Source of the DNA: Chloroflexota bacterium | GTDB taxonomy: Bacteria; Chloroflexota; Dehalococcoidia; UBA2247; RBG-13-53-26 | Length of the DNA: 64,000 nucleotides | Direction of reading: 5' to 3' | Assembly (NCBI GenBank): GCA_016875915.1 | Contig: VGOM01000009.1 | Coordinates: forward strand, 1 to 64,000 | Shown here: piece by piece, positions 9,936-22,180 of the stretch | Layout of the letters: every line of letters begins with the position of its first letter | Numbering within the stretch: the stretch's first letter is position 1 | The notes under the pieces: model-generated | Seen by the model: the letters and a program-made list of their open reading frames with translations, nothing else | Told to the model about the DNA's origin: nothing | The model's database searches: none | Translations under genes and position numbers: made by a program

Positions 9936-9963
9936 TTGCAAACCAGTGGTGGTACGTTATCAT
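9936..9963 (+). promoter_or_regulatory. Probable promoter of the ilvD-ilvB-ilvN operon
   Basis: TTGCAA at 9936 and TATCAT at 9958 are separated by 16 bases. They lie about 50 bases before the ilvD start. No leader peptide, T-box or attenuator hairpin is visible in the short leader. Confidence 0.5.
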
Positions 9964-10014
9964 AAGTAGGCACTCTCAGCGAGGCAGCAGTCTGTGGAAA
10001 GGGGTGAGCCGGTC

Positions 10015-11676
10015 ATGAAGAGCGATGCCGTGAAGTCAGGCGTGGAGCGCGCCCCGCACCGTGCTCTGCTGCGGGCCCTGGGGTGCACCGAGGAGGAGAT
10101 TGGGCAGCCATTCATCGGCATCGTCAACAGCTACAGCGAGGTGGTGCCCGGACACACTCACCTGCGCAGCATCGCCGACGCGGTCAAGGCCGGGGTGCGG
10201 CAGGCCGGAGGCACCCCCTTCGAGGTCAACACCATCGCCGTCTGCGACGGCATCGCCATGAACCACTTCGGGATGAGATTCAGCCTGCCCAGCCGGGAAC
10301 TCATCGCCGATTCGGTGGAGATCCTGGCCCAGGCACACGGCTTCGATGCCCTGGTGTTCATCCCCAACTGCGACAAGGTCATCCCGGGCATGCTCATGGC
10401 GGCGGCCAGGCTGAACCTGCCCTCCATATTCGTCAGCGGCGGTCCCATGATGGCCGGCAGGCTGGGCTCGGAGTCAGTGGACCTCAATTCCGTCTTCATG
10501 GCCGTGGGCAAGGTGACCCGGAAGAAGATGAGCCTGTCGGAGCTGAGGGAACTGGAGGAGGCGGCCTGTCCCGGCTGCGGCAGCTGTGCCGGGATGTTCA
10601 CCGCCAACACCATGAACTGCCTCACCGAGGCGCTGGGGATGGCCCTGGGCGGCAACGGCACCATCCCCGCCGTGGATTCCCGTCGGGTCCGGCTGGCCAA
10701 GAAGGCCGGGTCTATGATCATGGATCTGCTGCACAGGGATGTCCGTCCCCGCAGCGTCATTACCCGGGACTCCATCTACAATGCCCTGGTGGTGGACACC
10801 GCGCTGGGCGGCAGCACCAACTCCATCCTTCACCTCATGGCCATTGCCCATGAAGCCGGGGTTCGTTTCCCGCTATCCATGATGAACGACATCAGCGACC
10901 GGACCCCCTATCTGTGCAAGCTCAGCCCGGCCGGGGACTACCATATCGAGGATTTCGATCTGGCTGGCGGCGTGCCCGCTTTGATGGCGGAACTGTCCAG
11001 GGCCAGGCTGCTGAAGACCAGGGTGGCCCGGGTGTCGGGCAGATCGCTCAGCGAGGAGAATGCCGCCGCCAAGAACAGGAATGAGGGCGTCATCCATCCG
11101 CTGTCCGCCCCGTATTCGGCCAAGGGAGGGCTGGCCATCCTGTTCGGCAATCTCGCCCCTGAAGGTGCCGTGGTCAAGGCCGCCGCAGTCGCTCCCGAGA
11201 TGCTCTCCCATCAGGGTCCGGCCAGGGTCTTTGACTCCGAGGAGAGCGCCACCAAAGCCATTATGGGCCGGAGCATCAAGGCCGGCGAGGTGGTGGTTGT
11301 CCGCTACGAGGGGCCCAGGGGAGGGCCGGGCATGCCGGAGATGCTCACGCCGACCTCGCTGCTCACCGGCATGGGCATGGACGGCAAGGTGGCCCTGATA
11401 ACTGACGGACGGTTCTCCGGCGCTACCAGAGGGGCGGCCATCGGTCATGTCTCCCCCGAGGCGGCGGCGCGGGGCCCTATTGCCGCCGTACGGGATGGTG
11501 ATATAATACGCGTAAACATCGCCCGGCGCACGGTTGACGTTGACCTCTCCGACCGCGAGTTGAAGAGCCGGCTGTCGAAGCTGCCTCCGTTCCAGCCCAA
11601 AGTAGCCACAGGCTATCTGAAGCGGTACTCTGAACAGGTCGGTTCGGCCAGCACCGGGGCGGTCTTCGTATCTTAG
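10015..11676 (+). CDS. ilvD: Dihydroxy-acid dehydratase
   Basis: 553 residues. IlvD removes water from 2,3-dihydroxy-isovalerate and -methylvalerate in valine, isoleucine and leucine synthesis. The iron-sulphur cysteines are visible in [12 protein letters not shown] and in [18 protein letters not shown]. Other signatures are [10 protein letters not shown] and the C-terminal [10 protein letters not shown]. The ATG chosen has GAAAGGGGTGAG upstream; a GTG seven codons earlier lacks a separate binding site. It is followed after only nine bases by ilvB, then ilvN, forming a branched-chain amino acid operon. ilvC and leuABCD are not in the window. Confidence 0.97.
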   Translation: MKSDAVKSGVERAPHRALLRALGCTEEEIGQPFIGIVNSYSEVVPGHTHLRSIADAVKAGVRQAGGTPFEVNTIAVCDGIAMNHFGMRFSLPSRELIADSVEILAQAHGFDALVFIPNCDKVIPGMLMAAARLNLPSIFVSGGPMMAGRLGSESVDLNSVFMAVGKVTRKKMSLSELRELEEAACPGCGSCAGMFTANTMNCLTEALGMALGGNGTIPAVDSRRVRLAKKAGSMIMDLLHRDVRPRSVITRDSIYNALVVDTALGGSTNSILHLMAIAHEAGVRFPLSMMNDISDRTPYLCKLSPAGDYHIEDFDLAGGVPALMAELSRARLLKTRVARVSGRSLSEENAAAKNRNEGVIHPLSAPYSAKGGLAILFGNLAPEGAVVKAAAVAPEMLSHQGPARVFDSEESATKAIMGRSIKAGEVVVVRYEGPRGGPGMPEMLTPTSLLTGMGMDGKVALITDGRFSGATRGAAIGHVSPEAAARGPIAAVRDGDIIRVNIARRTVDVDLSDRELKSRLSKLPPFQPKVATGYLKRYSEQVGSASTGAVFVS

Positions 11677-11685
11677 GGGGCGGGA

Positions 11686-13398
11686 ATGAAGCTGACGGGT
11701 GCCCAGATAATCTGTGAGAGCTTCGCCAAGGAAGGCGTGGAAGTCATCTTCGGCTTCCCCGGCGGATCTCTCCTGCCCTTCTACGACACACTGCCCCAGT
11801 ATCCCCAGCTGCGGCATATACTGGTCCGCCATGAACAGGGCGCGGCCCACGCCGCCGACGGCTATGCCCGGGCCTCGGGAAGGGCCGGGGTGTGCTGTGC
11901 CACTTCGGGGCCCGGCGCCACCAACCTGGTCACGGGGATCGCCAACGCTTACCTTGATTCCTCGCCCGTCATCGCGCTGACCGGCCAGGTGGCCCGGCCG
12001 TTCATCGGCAAAGACGCCTTCCAGGAGATAGATATCACCGGCATCACGCTGCCAATAACCAAACACAACTACGTGGTGATGAGCGCTGCTGAGATGGCCG
12101 GCGTTATCAAGGAGGCCTTCCATATCGCCACCACGGGCAGGCCGGGGCCGGTGCTCATCGATGTCCCCCGTGACGTCTTCGTTGAGGAGGCGGAGTATCA
12201 CTATCCGGCCAGGGTGGATCTCCCCGGCTACAAGCCCGTCATCCGGGGCCACTCCGCCCAGATCAAGAAGGCGGCCCGGCTGATCAACGAGTCCCGGCGC
12301 CCGGTGATCATATCGGGCAGGGGCGTGGTCATCTCCAGGGCCTATGAGGAGCTGCGGGAGTTGGCGGAGAAGGCCCAGATCCCGGTGATCACCACATTGC
12401 TGGGCATCAGCTCTTTCCCCGAGAACCATATGCTGAGCCTGGGCATGCTGGGGATGCACGGCATGGCCCACGCCAACAAGGCGGTGAACGAGGCTGACCT
12501 GGTCATCGCCGTGGGGATGAGGTTTGACGACCGGGCCACGGCCAAGGTCAGCGCCTTTGCCCCCAAGGCCCGGATCATCCATGTCGATATTGACCCCGCT
12601 GAGATCGGGAAGAACGTCAGGGTGGACGTCCCCATCGTGGGGGATGCCCGGGATGTCCTCAGGGACCTGAACAAAGAGGTGGTCACGCTGAGTCGCGTGG
12701 AGTGGATCAGCCAGATGGACGAATGGCGCGGCTGTCACATGGCGGCGGCCATCAGGGACGGGGAGGACCTCATCCCTCAGTATGTCATCCACAGCATCTG
12801 CGAGGTCACCCAGGGCAACTCCATCATCGTCACCGGCGTGGGACAGCACCAGATGTGGTCGGCGCAGTGCTTCTGCTACAAGAAGCCGAACACCCTCATC
12901 TCCTCCGGCGGACTGGGGACCATGGGCTTCGAGCTGCCGGCAGCCATCGGGGCCAAGGTCGGCTGTCCGGACGAGACGGTCTGGTGCGTGGCCGGAGATG
13001 GCGGTTTCCAGATGACCATCCAGGAGTTGGCCACCATCACCCAGGAGCGGACGGCGGTCAAGATCGCCATCATCAACAACGGCTACCTGGGCATGGTCCG
13101 GCAGTGGCAGGAGCTCTTCTACGGGCGTCGCTACGTGGCCACGCCTCTCAGCAGTCCGGACTTCGTCAAGATCGCCGAAGCCTATGGGATTGCGGCCGTC
13201 AGGGTGAGGACCAGGCTGGAGGTTGTCCCCGCCATCCAGAAGGCCATGGAGCACGACGGGCCGTTTCTGATCGATTTCGTGGTTGAGCCGGAAGAGAATG
13301 TCTATCCCATGGTGCCGCCCGGGGCGGCGCTGGCGGACCTCATCGAGGCGCCGAGGACCCAACTGGTCGCCCCCGGCAGCGACCGTGTCAGCGAGTGA
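11686..13398 (+). CDS. ilvB: Acetolactate synthase, large (catalytic) subunit
   Basis: 570 residues, a thiamin diphosphate enzyme that condenses two pyruvates, or pyruvate with 2-oxobutyrate. The N-terminal pyrimidine-binding domain has the catalytic glutamate in RHEQGAAHAADGYARASG. The FAD-binding central domain follows. The C-terminal pyrophosphate domain has the GDG...NN motif (GDGGFQMTIQ, then INNGYLGMVRQW). The GMVRQWQ segment is typical of anabolic AHAS rather than catabolic enzymes. The ATG follows GGGGGCGGGA. It lies in the middle of the ilvDBN operon. Confidence 0.97.
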   Translation: MKLTGAQIICESFAKEGVEVIFGFPGGSLLPFYDTLPQYPQLRHILVRHEQGAAHAADGYARASGRAGVCCATSGPGATNLVTGIANAYLDSSPVIALTGQVARPFIGKDAFQEIDITGITLPITKHNYVVMSAAEMAGVIKEAFHIATTGRPGPVLIDVPRDVFVEEAEYHYPARVDLPGYKPVIRGHSAQIKKAARLINESRRPVIISGRGVVISRAYEELRELAEKAQIPVITTLLGISSFPENHMLSLGMLGMHGMAHANKAVNEADLVIAVGMRFDDRATAKVSAFAPKARIIHVDIDPAEIGKNVRVDVPIVGDARDVLRDLNKEVVTLSRVEWISQMDEWRGCHMAAAIRDGEDLIPQYVIHSICEVTQGNSIIVTGVGQHQMWSAQCFCYKKPNTLISSGGLGTMGFELPAAIGAKVGCPDETVWCVAGDGGFQMTIQELATITQERTAVKIAIINNGYLGMVRQWQELFYGRRYVATPLSSPDFVKIAEAYGIAAVRVRTRLEVVPAIQKAMEHDGPFLIDFVVEPEENVYPMVPPGAALADLIEAPRTQLVAPGSDRVSE

Positions 13399-13461
13399 TT
13401 CGCGCCGCATCTGTCCAGCTGCGGCAGGCCCTGCGGCTGCCAGCCGCGGTCTGAAAGGGGG

Positions 13462-13962
13462 ATGGTGATGACCTCCGACAAGCATATCCTGGTTGCCCTG
13501 GTGGCCAACAAACCCGGCGTGCTCAATCGAGTGGCCAGCCTCTTTCGGCGCCGGGGCTTCAACATCGAGAGCATCACTGTGGGGCATACCGAGAAGGAAG
13601 GCATTTCCCGGATGACCATTGTGGTCAATGGCGACCCGGCCACGGTGGAGCAGGTCCGGAAGCAGCTCGACAAGGTCATCGACGTGGTTAAGGTCCACGA
13701 TATCACCCAGGACAGCGTGGTGGACCGGGAGTTGGCCCTGATCAAGGTGAAGACCACGTCCACTAATCGCAGCGAGATCATCCAGATCGTGGACATCTTC
13801 AGGGCCAATATCGTGGATGTGGCCGCCGACTCCCTCATCGTGGAAGTGACCGGCGATGAGGACAAGCTGAACTCCCTATTCCGGCTGCTCAGCAGCTTCG
13901 GCATCAGGGAGATCGCCCGCACCGGCCGGCTGGCCATGACCCGGGGCGTTCCTCCTGGCTAG
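13462..13962 (+). CDS. ilvN: Acetolactate synthase, small (regulatory) subunit
   Basis: 166 residues. An N-terminal ACT domain starts at about residue 7 (HILVALVANKPGVLNRVASL, NIESITVG) and binds valine for feedback control; the C-terminal half (VDRELALIKVKT, VEVTGDEDKLNSLF) activates the large subunit. GAAAGGGGG precedes two nearby ATGs (13462 and 13468); either may be used. The last 87 bases overlap, tail to tail, the coding end of the DUF2851 gene on the other strand, so the two transcripts are complementary there. The C-terminus is slightly longer than usual (RLAMTRGVPPG), consistent with that overlap. Confidence 0.96.
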   Translation: MVMTSDKHILVALVANKPGVLNRVASLFRRRGFNIESITVGHTEKEGISRMTIVVNGDPATVEQVRKQLDKVIDVVKVHDITQDSVVDRELALIKVKTTSTNRSEIIQIVDIFRANIVDVAADSLIVEVTGDEDKLNSLFRLLSSFGIREIARTGRLAMTRGVPPG

Positions 13963-15375
13963 GGGACAGGCGCGGCACCGGTGCTCGGCGCAGAAGGCCC
14001 GGTGCAGCTGGATCAGGCCCTGCTGGTAGCACGCCCTGCGCCGCATCGCCGGCACGGCACCGAAGATCTGCCCCTCCATGTGCCTGGTGATCCAGTTCTC
14101 CTGGAGCCCCGGGCAGTTTACATAAAGTTCCCGGACCCGCTTCCGAAGCCATCGGTCGTCCCTGGCCTCCGCCCAGGCGAGGCAGAAGGGGAGTATCACG
14201 TTCACTGCGACGTCTCTGGCCCTGTCCCGTCCGACGAGGCTGGGGGCTTTCCGCCTGACCCCAGGTGGGGACAGAGACGCCGGGTGGCACCTGGCTCCCA
14301 CGGTGAAGGTCCGCTCCAGTTCCCTCCGGGCTTCCCCCGCTGAGGGCTGTCTCACGCAGGCCAGCACCGTGGTGAGCAGCTCCCCCCTGTTCCTGGCCAG
14401 CACATGGCTGGCGGCGGCGATGCGGCGGACGGGATGATTCTCCGGCCTGACCCTGAACAGCCGCCAGTCGCTGCGAGACATGGTCTTCCTGATGCCGGCG
14501 AGCCGCCGCGGTCTCTCGACGCGCACTCCCCTGGCCTTGTCACGTCTGCGTGGCCCGGTCCGGGCTGCCGCTGGCCGTGAGTGGGATGGCGCCAGGCCGG
14601 ATGCGGCCAGCATCAAAGCCTGGATCTCCGCCGCCGATCCTCTGCTGGCGAAGCCGTACACTGACCGCAGCGGCAGCAGCCGGGCCAACTGCTCAAAGGA
14701 CTCCCTGTTCTTGGCGTAGCCCAGGGCCGCGAGAAGGGCTTCATAGAGCACCTGCTCCGGGTCGTTCCGTGCCAGGACGTCCCTGAATCGCGCCGCCCTG
14801 GCACGGAAGCGCCTTGCCCCTGCCCTGTCTATCGCGGCCAGCACGCGCGGCTTGCCTCCCTGCCTGACCACCCGACGGCACGGCTCTTCGGGAGCCGGTG
14901 CCAGGCTCAGCAGGCCGCCGGGGGCCACCAACGACGCTTGGAGATGCGGGGCTAGGGCCAGGATGGGGATTCCCTCGCCGCTCCTGACAAGGCTGGTCTC
15001 CCGGCCTTCGTCCCACATCACCACATGGAGGATGACGTTGTTGAAGCCTGGATTCCGGTGGTGTCCGTGAGATCGCCAGTGCCGGGCTCTGACATCGACC
15101 TCGATGTCCCCCCTCAGGCGCCTCCGGCCCATGGCGATGAGCGCATCGCGGAAGTCCGGACCGCTGTCCGTGTTCTTCCTGCCAGGGTGCAGGATGCGGA
15201 TCATCTTGCCGCCGCTGGTTGCCAGGGACGCCCCGCCCGGCAGCCGCTGCCAGGCCTTGACCAGGAAGCTCTCGGTTATGGCTGTCTCCTGGCCTCGCTG
15301 GGTGTCGCAGGCGCCGGGAACGCGCCTCGCCTGCCTCCGGCACACCCCGGGAGGTGCGGAATCCGCCGCCGCCAT
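13876..15375 (-). CDS. DUF2851 family protein
   Basis: 499 residues. The N-terminal third carries the family signature: an ILHPGRKNTDSGPDFRDA segment (from LHPGR.N...GPDF), then LRGDIEVDVRARHWRSHGHH and NNVILHVVMWDEG. This pattern of Asp, Glu and His with a nuclease-like arrangement (GPDF...GDIEVDV) is characteristic of DUF2851, whose function is unknown. A C-terminal run of Cys pairs (CRACPLARR) may bind metal. The middle region is Arg-rich. The end overlaps ilvN by 87 bases on the opposite strand. It is downstream of the XRE regulator gene on the same strand. Confidence 0.8.
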   Translation of the reverse strand: MAAADSAPPGVCRRQARRVPGACDTQRGQETAITESFLVKAWQRLPGGASLATSGGKMIRILHPGRKNTDSGPDFRDALIAMGRRRLRGDIEVDVRARHWRSHGHHRNPGFNNVILHVVMWDEGRETSLVRSGEGIPILALAPHLQASLVAPGGLLSLAPAPEEPCRRVVRQGGKPRVLAAIDRAGARRFRARAARFRDVLARNDPEQVLYEALLAALGYAKNRESFEQLARLLPLRSVYGFASRGSAAEIQALMLAASGLAPSHSRPAAARTGPRRRDKARGVRVERPRRLAGIRKTMSRSDWRLFRVRPENHPVRRIAAASHVLARNRGELLTTVLACVRQPSAGEARRELERTFTVGARCHPASLSPPGVRRKAPSLVGRDRARDVAVNVILPFCLAWAEARDDRWLRKRVRELYVNCPGLQENWITRHMEGQIFGAVPAMRRRACYQQGLIQLHRAFCAEHRCRACPLARRNAPGHGQPAGAGDLPDAEAAEQPE

Positions 15376-15407
15376 CGGCTTGATCTTACACGGTTACGTG
15401 TATGACG

Positions 15408-15686
15408 TCAAGCCTTCCGGCGCTTGGTCTTCCCGGCGGGACTGGCTTCGTAGCTGAAGCCCGCCCTCTCTGCAACCATGGTCAGTAGCGTTGAGGAAGT
15501 GCCTCGTGGCTGGTACATCCCCGTCTCCCACTCGCTGACTGTCTGCTGCCGGATGCCCAGTTCATCGGCCATCTGCTGCTGGGTCAGCCCCAGATGCCGT
15601 CGCAGGGCGCGGACCTGAGCCCTGTCCCACTTGCGCTTCGCCTTGCTGGACATGCTATGCCGGACAGAAAGGTCCGCCCCCCCCAA
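15408..15686 (-). CDS. XRE-type helix-turn-helix regulator
   Basis: 81-92 residues. The HTH is plain: LRRHLGLTQQQMADELGIRQ followed by QTVSEWETGMYQPR. Such small proteins are DNA-binding repressors or antitoxins; no toxin partner is adjacent. The long form begins with TTG at 15686; an internal ATG at 15653 gives the compact protein starting MSSKAKRKW, and may be the true start. Neither has a convincing ribosome binding site. The C-terminus is basic (GKTKRRKA). It follows polX after 27 bases, so it probably belongs to the secA-polX transcript. Confidence 0.85.
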   Translation of the reverse strand: MGGADLSVRHSMSSKAKRKWDRAQVRALRRHLGLTQQQMADELGIRQQTVSEWETGMYQPRGTSSTLLTMVAERAGFSYEASPAGKTKRRKA

Positions 15687-15713
15687 TCTGAAGGTTCCTG
15701 TGTCGCATACGAT

Positions 15714-17447
15714 TCATGCCTTCGCTTCGCCCCTGCCGCGCAACCATGCCAGCAGTTCTTCTACTGGCATGGTGTTCAGGAAGTGCCTGGCTTCGCCCCA
15801 GCCGCGGCGGGCCATGCCCACGGCGAAGCGCACGTTGCTCAAGTGCTCCGTGCCATGGGCATCTGTGCCCAGGGCCAGTCTGACCCCCAGTTCCCGCGCC
15901 CGGAAGATGTGGATGTCCCTCAGATCGAGGCGGTCCGGCATGCAGTTGATCTCCAGGGCCGTCCCGGTCCGGGCCGCGGCGCGGAAGATAGCCTCCATGC
16001 CCAGGGCGACGGGCTCCCGCTGCCCCAGCAGCCTGCCGGTGGGATGGGCGATGATGTCCACGTGGGGGTTCTCCATGGCCCCCAGGAGTCTCCGGGTCAT
16101 CCGGTCCTCGTCCTGGCTCAGGGCGGAATGGACAGCGGCGATGACCACATCGAGGTTCGCCAGGATCTCGTCGGGAAGGTCCAGGCTGCCGTCGGCCCGG
16201 ATGTCCACCTCTGTGCCGGAGAGCACCCGGATGCCATGCAGATTCTCATTGAGCTTCCTGATCTCGGACGTCTGGGCCCTCAGCCGTTCCTCGTTCAAGC
16301 CGTGGGCGATCCCCAGGCCCCTGGAATGGTCGGTCACCGCGATGTACTCATAGCCCAGGCCCCTGGCCGCCACGGCCATGGCCTCTATGGAGTCCCGGCC
16401 GTCGCTCCAATCGGAATGAAGATGGAGGTCGCCCTTCACATCGGCCGGCTCCAGCAGTCGCGGGATGCTGTGCTCCTCCGCCCTTTCGATCTCATGCTGT
16501 CCCTCACGCAGCTCCGGGGGGATGAACTCCAGTCCCAGCCGCCCGTAGAAGCCCTCCTCCGTTGAGAACCTCTCCAACCGGCCGTCATCGAGGGTGGTGA
16601 TGCCATATTCGCTGAGCTTCAGCCCCTGGCGCTGCCCCCTTTCCCTCAGGGCTATGTTGTGCTGCTTGCTGCCCGTGAAGTACTGCAGCAGTGAGCCGAA
16701 GTCGTCGTGCTCCACCACCCGCAGGTCTGCCTGCAGGCCTCGGTGGGTGACCACGCTGGCCTTGGTGCCGCCTCGGGCCAGAACCTCCTTGACCAGCGGC
16801 AGCCTGGTGAAGGACTCGATGACCGCCTCGCCGTCGTCGGCGGTGCCCATGAGATCGATGTCGCCTATGGTCTCCCTGAAGCGGCGGAGGCTGCCCGCAG
16901 GGGTGAGATTCCGTATCGGGGAGGTCTGCCGCAGAGAGGCCATGATCTCCTCGGCCAGGGGCAGAGCCGTGCCGATGGGGATCCTCTGCTCCTTGGTCCG
17001 CATCGACCGGAGGTGGTGCAGGATGTTCTCGGCTGTCTTCTCACCCAGCCGGTACAGCCCCTCTACCCTGCCGTCGATGATCGCCCCCTCCAGTTCCTCC
17101 AGTGACCTGATCCCCAGCTCCGTGGAGAGCCTCATGGCTGTCTTGGGGCCGATGCCGGGGACCTGGAGAAGGGAGATGACGCCGGGGGGGAATTCAGACC
17201 GGAGCTCTTCGTAGTACTTCAGGCGACCCGTGGTCAGCAGCTCGACGATCTTCTTCTCGATGGCCTCGCCCACCCCGGGGACGTCCCTCAGCTTGCCTTC
17301 CTGCCTCAGCTGGTCCAGTCCCACCGGCAGTTGCTCGATGGAGCGGATGGCCTTCTGGTAGGCCCTGATTTTGAACGGGGTTTCTCCCTTGAGTTCGAGG
17401 AGGTCGGCGATGTCCTGGAACACCCGGGCGATGTGGCTGTTGTTCAT
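15714..17447 (-). CDS. polX: DNA polymerase/3'-5' exonuclease PolX
   Basis: 577 residues. An N-terminal family X polymerase starts with two helix-hairpin-helix units (DVPGVGEAIEKKI, QVPGIGPKTAMRL) and has the nucleotidyl-transfer aspartates in GDIDLMGTAD. The C-terminal third is a PHP domain with DLHLHSDWSDGRDS and AHPTGRLLG, which supplies Mn-dependent exonuclease and AP-endonuclease activity. The enzyme fills small gaps in base-excision repair. It follows secA without any gap (secA ends at 17448), so it is co-transcribed and probably translationally coupled. Both active sites look intact. Confidence 0.96.
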   Translation of the reverse strand: MNNSHIARVFQDIADLLELKGETPFKIRAYQKAIRSIEQLPVGLDQLRQEGKLRDVPGVGEAIEKKIVELLTTGRLKYYEELRSEFPPGVISLLQVPGIGPKTAMRLSTELGIRSLEELEGAIIDGRVEGLYRLGEKTAENILHHLRSMRTKEQRIPIGTALPLAEEIMASLRQTSPIRNLTPAGSLRRFRETIGDIDLMGTADDGEAVIESFTRLPLVKEVLARGGTKASVVTHRGLQADLRVVEHDDFGSLLQYFTGSKQHNIALRERGQRQGLKLSEYGITTLDDGRLERFSTEEGFYGRLGLEFIPPELREGQHEIERAEEHSIPRLLEPADVKGDLHLHSDWSDGRDSIEAMAVAARGLGYEYIAVTDHSRGLGIAHGLNEERLRAQTSEIRKLNENLHGIRVLSGTEVDIRADGSLDLPDEILANLDVVIAAVHSALSQDEDRMTRRLLGAMENPHVDIIAHPTGRLLGQREPVALGMEAIFRAAARTGTALEINCMPDRLDLRDIHIFRARELGVRLALGTDAHGTEHLSNVRFAVGMARRGWGEARHFLNTMPVEELLAWLRGRGEAKA

Positions 17448-20042
<2,595 letters not shown>

Positions 20043-20052
20043 GTCTTCTCGG

Positions 20053-21006
20053 CTACGCCTCGAACTCCTCGAACATAGCCCCCATGGAGAGACCGGTGTG
20101 TATCCTGTGGATGGCCTCTCCCAGCAGAGGGGCCACCGACAGCACGGTGATCTTCTTCAGCTTCCTGTTGGCGGCAATGGGGATGGTGTCGGTGACCACC
20201 ACCTCCTTCACCGGGCAGGACTGGATGTTCTCCATGGCCGGTCCGGATAGGACCGGATGGGTGCAGCAGGCGTAGACCTCCTTGGCTCCCTGCTGGTGCA
20301 GGGCGGCCACCGCGCCGACCAGCGAGCCCGCCGTGTCGATCTCGTCGTCGAGGGTCAGGGCCCGCATCCCCTTGACGTCCCCGATGACGTTGAGGGTCTC
20401 GGCCTTGCCGGTGTTCCCGATCCGCCTCTTCTCAATGATGGCCAGTGGGGCATCGAGCCTCTCCGCCAAGTCGCGCGCCCTCTTGGAGATGCCGATGTCG
20501 GTGGCTACCACTACCAGGTTGTCTATGGCCTTCTTCTTGAAGTAGCGGGTAATGAGGTGGAGCGCGGTCATCTCATCCACCGGAATCTGGAAGAAGCCCT
20601 GGATCTGTCCGGCGTGCAGGTCCATGGTCAGCAGCCTGTTGGCCCCCGCCACCGTGATCAGGTCGGCGATCAGCCTGGCTGTTATCGGCACGCGGGGCTG
20701 ATCCTTCTTGTCGGTCCGGCCGTAGCCGTAGTAGGGGACCACCGCGGTGATCCTCCCCGCCGAGGCGCGCTTCACGGCGTCGAGCATGATCAGCAGTTCC
20801 ATCAGGCTCCTGTTCACCGGGGAGCAGACGGGCTGGACCACGAAGACATCCCGCTCCCTGACGCTCTCCAGCAGCCGGACGAAGGTGTTCTCGTTGCTGA
20901 ACTCGCTCACCTCGGCCTTGCCCAGAGGTATGCCCAGATAGTCGGAGATCCCTTGGGCCAGCGCGGGGTGGGCGTTGCCGGTGAATACCTTCAGTTCGTC
21001 AATCAT
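20053..21006 (-). CDS. prs: Ribose-phosphate pyrophosphokinase
   Basis: 317 residues with the chosen ATG, which has GGAGGGGAGCC directly upstream; a longer frame lacks support. The enzyme makes PRPP from ribose 5-phosphate and ATP. Visible signatures: [15 protein letters not shown], the ATP-binding stretch [17 protein letters not shown], the signature [12 protein letters not shown], and the PRPP loop in [11 protein letters not shown]. The usual bacterial class I length is about 315. It leads the prs-secA-polX group. Its product also feeds the NAD pathway (nadC uses PRPP) encoded elsewhere in the window. Confidence 0.97.
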   Translation of the reverse strand: MIDELKVFTGNAHPALAQGISDYLGIPLGKAEVSEFSNENTFVRLLESVRERDVFVVQPVCSPVNRSLMELLIMLDAVKRASAGRITAVVPYYGYGRTDKKDQPRVPITARLIADLITVAGANRLLTMDLHAGQIQGFFQIPVDEMTALHLITRYFKKKAIDNLVVVATDIGISKRARDLAERLDAPLAIIEKRRIGNTGKAETLNVIGDVKGMRALTLDDEIDTAGSLVGAVAALHQQGAKEVYACCTHPVLSGPAMENIQSCPVKEVVVTDTIPIAANRKLKKITVLSVAPLLGEAIHRIHTGLSMGAMFEEFEA

Positions 21007-21039
21007 GCGGCTCCCCTCCAGATCGGCTGTCGTCTGCCC

Positions 21040-21069
21040 AGTATAGCACAGCGATTTTCGCGCCAACAA
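21040..21069 (-). promoter_or_regulatory. Extended -10 promoter for prs
   Basis: On the minus strand TATACT (21040-21045) is preceded by TGC, giving an extended -10. TTGTTG lies 18 bases further upstream. The predicted leader is about 30 bases and ends in the prs ribosome binding site. Confidence 0.55.
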
Positions 21070-21092
21070 CGAGATCGGAAGCAGGGAAAACG

Positions 21093-21122
21093 CGAAGGGC
21101 CCCGCCTGAGCGGGACCCTTCG
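21093..21122 (-). terminator. Rho-independent terminator after the enoyl-CoA hydratase gene
   Basis: CGAAGGG-C-CCCGC, loop CTGA, GCGGG-A-CCCTTCG: a 12-pair stem with one mismatch. On the minus strand it is followed by CGTTTTCCC. It sits just past the stop of the leftward gene and before the prs promoter. Confidence 0.75.
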
Positions 21123-21170
21123 TCGATCTGCCTCCGTCTGCTCGCTGGAAAGGGCCAGCCTATGCGGCTG

Positions 21171-22052
21171 CTACAGCCCCAGGCTCTTGTAGCGCGCATC
21201 CCTGGCGTGGAAGGCATCTTTGGCGGTGCCCCTGTCTCTCCTCTCCTTGAAGAAGTTGAACTCATCGTCCTCCCACCTCAGGTTGGTGAACAGCGTGTGC
21301 GAGATGTAGGCCGGGACGAAGTCGCTGATCAGTCCTATCCGATCGAAGATGATGTGGCGGGTGGCCTTCCCGATGGCGATGCCGTCGCGGGGGAGCAGGG
21401 TCATGGCCATGGCCAGCTTGCGGGTCTCTTCGTCCAGCTTGTCTGCCGGGACGGCCTTGTTCACCAGTCCGATCTCCGCTGCTTCCTTGCCCGATATCGT
21501 CTTGCCGGTGAGCAGGAGCTCCATGGCCCTCTTCATTCCCACGTGGTAGATCAGGTGGGTGATGCCCAGCACACCGCTGCCTGAGAAGCCCAGCCGCTGC
21601 TCGGTCAGGCCCAGCTTGGCATCCTCGGCTGCCACGGCCAGGTCGCACAGCAGGGGGAAGTACACCCCGCCGCCGATGCAGTAGCCGTGAAGCTGGGAGA
21701 TGGTGATCTTGGGATTGAGGAAGACGTGCATCATGTTGTCGTCCATGCCCATCTTGTCGTACTTCAGCCTGATCCTCTGGCTGGGCTTGCGCTCGCCGGC
21801 CTTGCCGGTGCCCATGCCGTAGATGAAGCCCACCTTGGTCAGGTCATGGCCCACGGTAAAGGCCTTCCCGGAGCCCCTGAGGATGATCACTTTGACGTCG
21901 TCGTCGTCCGCCGCCTGATCGAACGCCCGCCATACCTCCTGGGCATCCTCACCCCGCCCGATCCACTGGAAGGCGTTCATCTTGTCCGGCTTGTTCATGG
22001 TGATGGTGGCGATCTGGTCCTTCACTTCGTAGATGATGTACTTGTAGCTCAA
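21171..22052 (-). CDS. Enoyl-CoA hydratase/isomerase (crotonase family)
   Basis: 293 residues from a TTG start preceded by GAAGGAGGAGAT; no ATG is placed as well. The crotonase fold shows ITMNKPDKMNAF, the first oxyanion-hole strand GSGKAFTVGHDL, and the second, GYCIGGGVYFPLLCDLAVA. The conserved GLTEQRLGFSGSGV follows where many members carry a catalytic glutamate. Substrate is not deducible: the family covers hydratases, isomerases, thioesterases and ring-cleaving enzymes. The C-terminal part (about 80 residues) is longer than in the shortest members. It stands alone between leuS and a terminator. Confidence 0.9.
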   Translation of the reverse strand: MSYKYIIYEVKDQIATITMNKPDKMNAFQWIGRGEDAQEVWRAFDQAADDDDVKVIILRGSGKAFTVGHDLTKVGFIYGMGTGKAGERKPSQRIRLKYDKMGMDDNMMHVFLNPKITISQLHGYCIGGGVYFPLLCDLAVAAEDAKLGLTEQRLGFSGSGVLGITHLIYHVGMKRAMELLLTGKTISGKEAAEIGLVNKAVPADKLDEETRKLAMAMTLLPRDGIAIGKATRHIIFDRIGLISDFVPAYISHTLFTNLRWEDDEFNFFKERRDRGTAKDAFHARDARYKSLGL

Positions 22053-22180
22053 ATCTCCTCCTTCAACGATTGTTTGTCGCAGGGGTCGGCATTCGCAGCC
22101 CTTCCCCTGGTTGCGGCTTCGTCTTCCCGGTACGCGTCTCTCTCGATACCCTCTCACTCCTCTCCGGTGCCATGTCTTGC

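Noticed and set aside
9994-10014. GTG start seven codons before the ilvD ATG
   Set aside because: The ribosome binding site lies between the two, so only the ATG is served.
9824-10014. T-box or leader-peptide attenuator for the ilv operon
   Set aside because: The leader is short and lacks a run of branched-chain codons, a T-box sequence or paired hairpins.
10873-13698. Long leftward open frame opposite ilvD and ilvB
   Set aside because: It mirrors two certain genes, with His/Gly/Asp-rich low-complexity product; it is a high-GC shadow.
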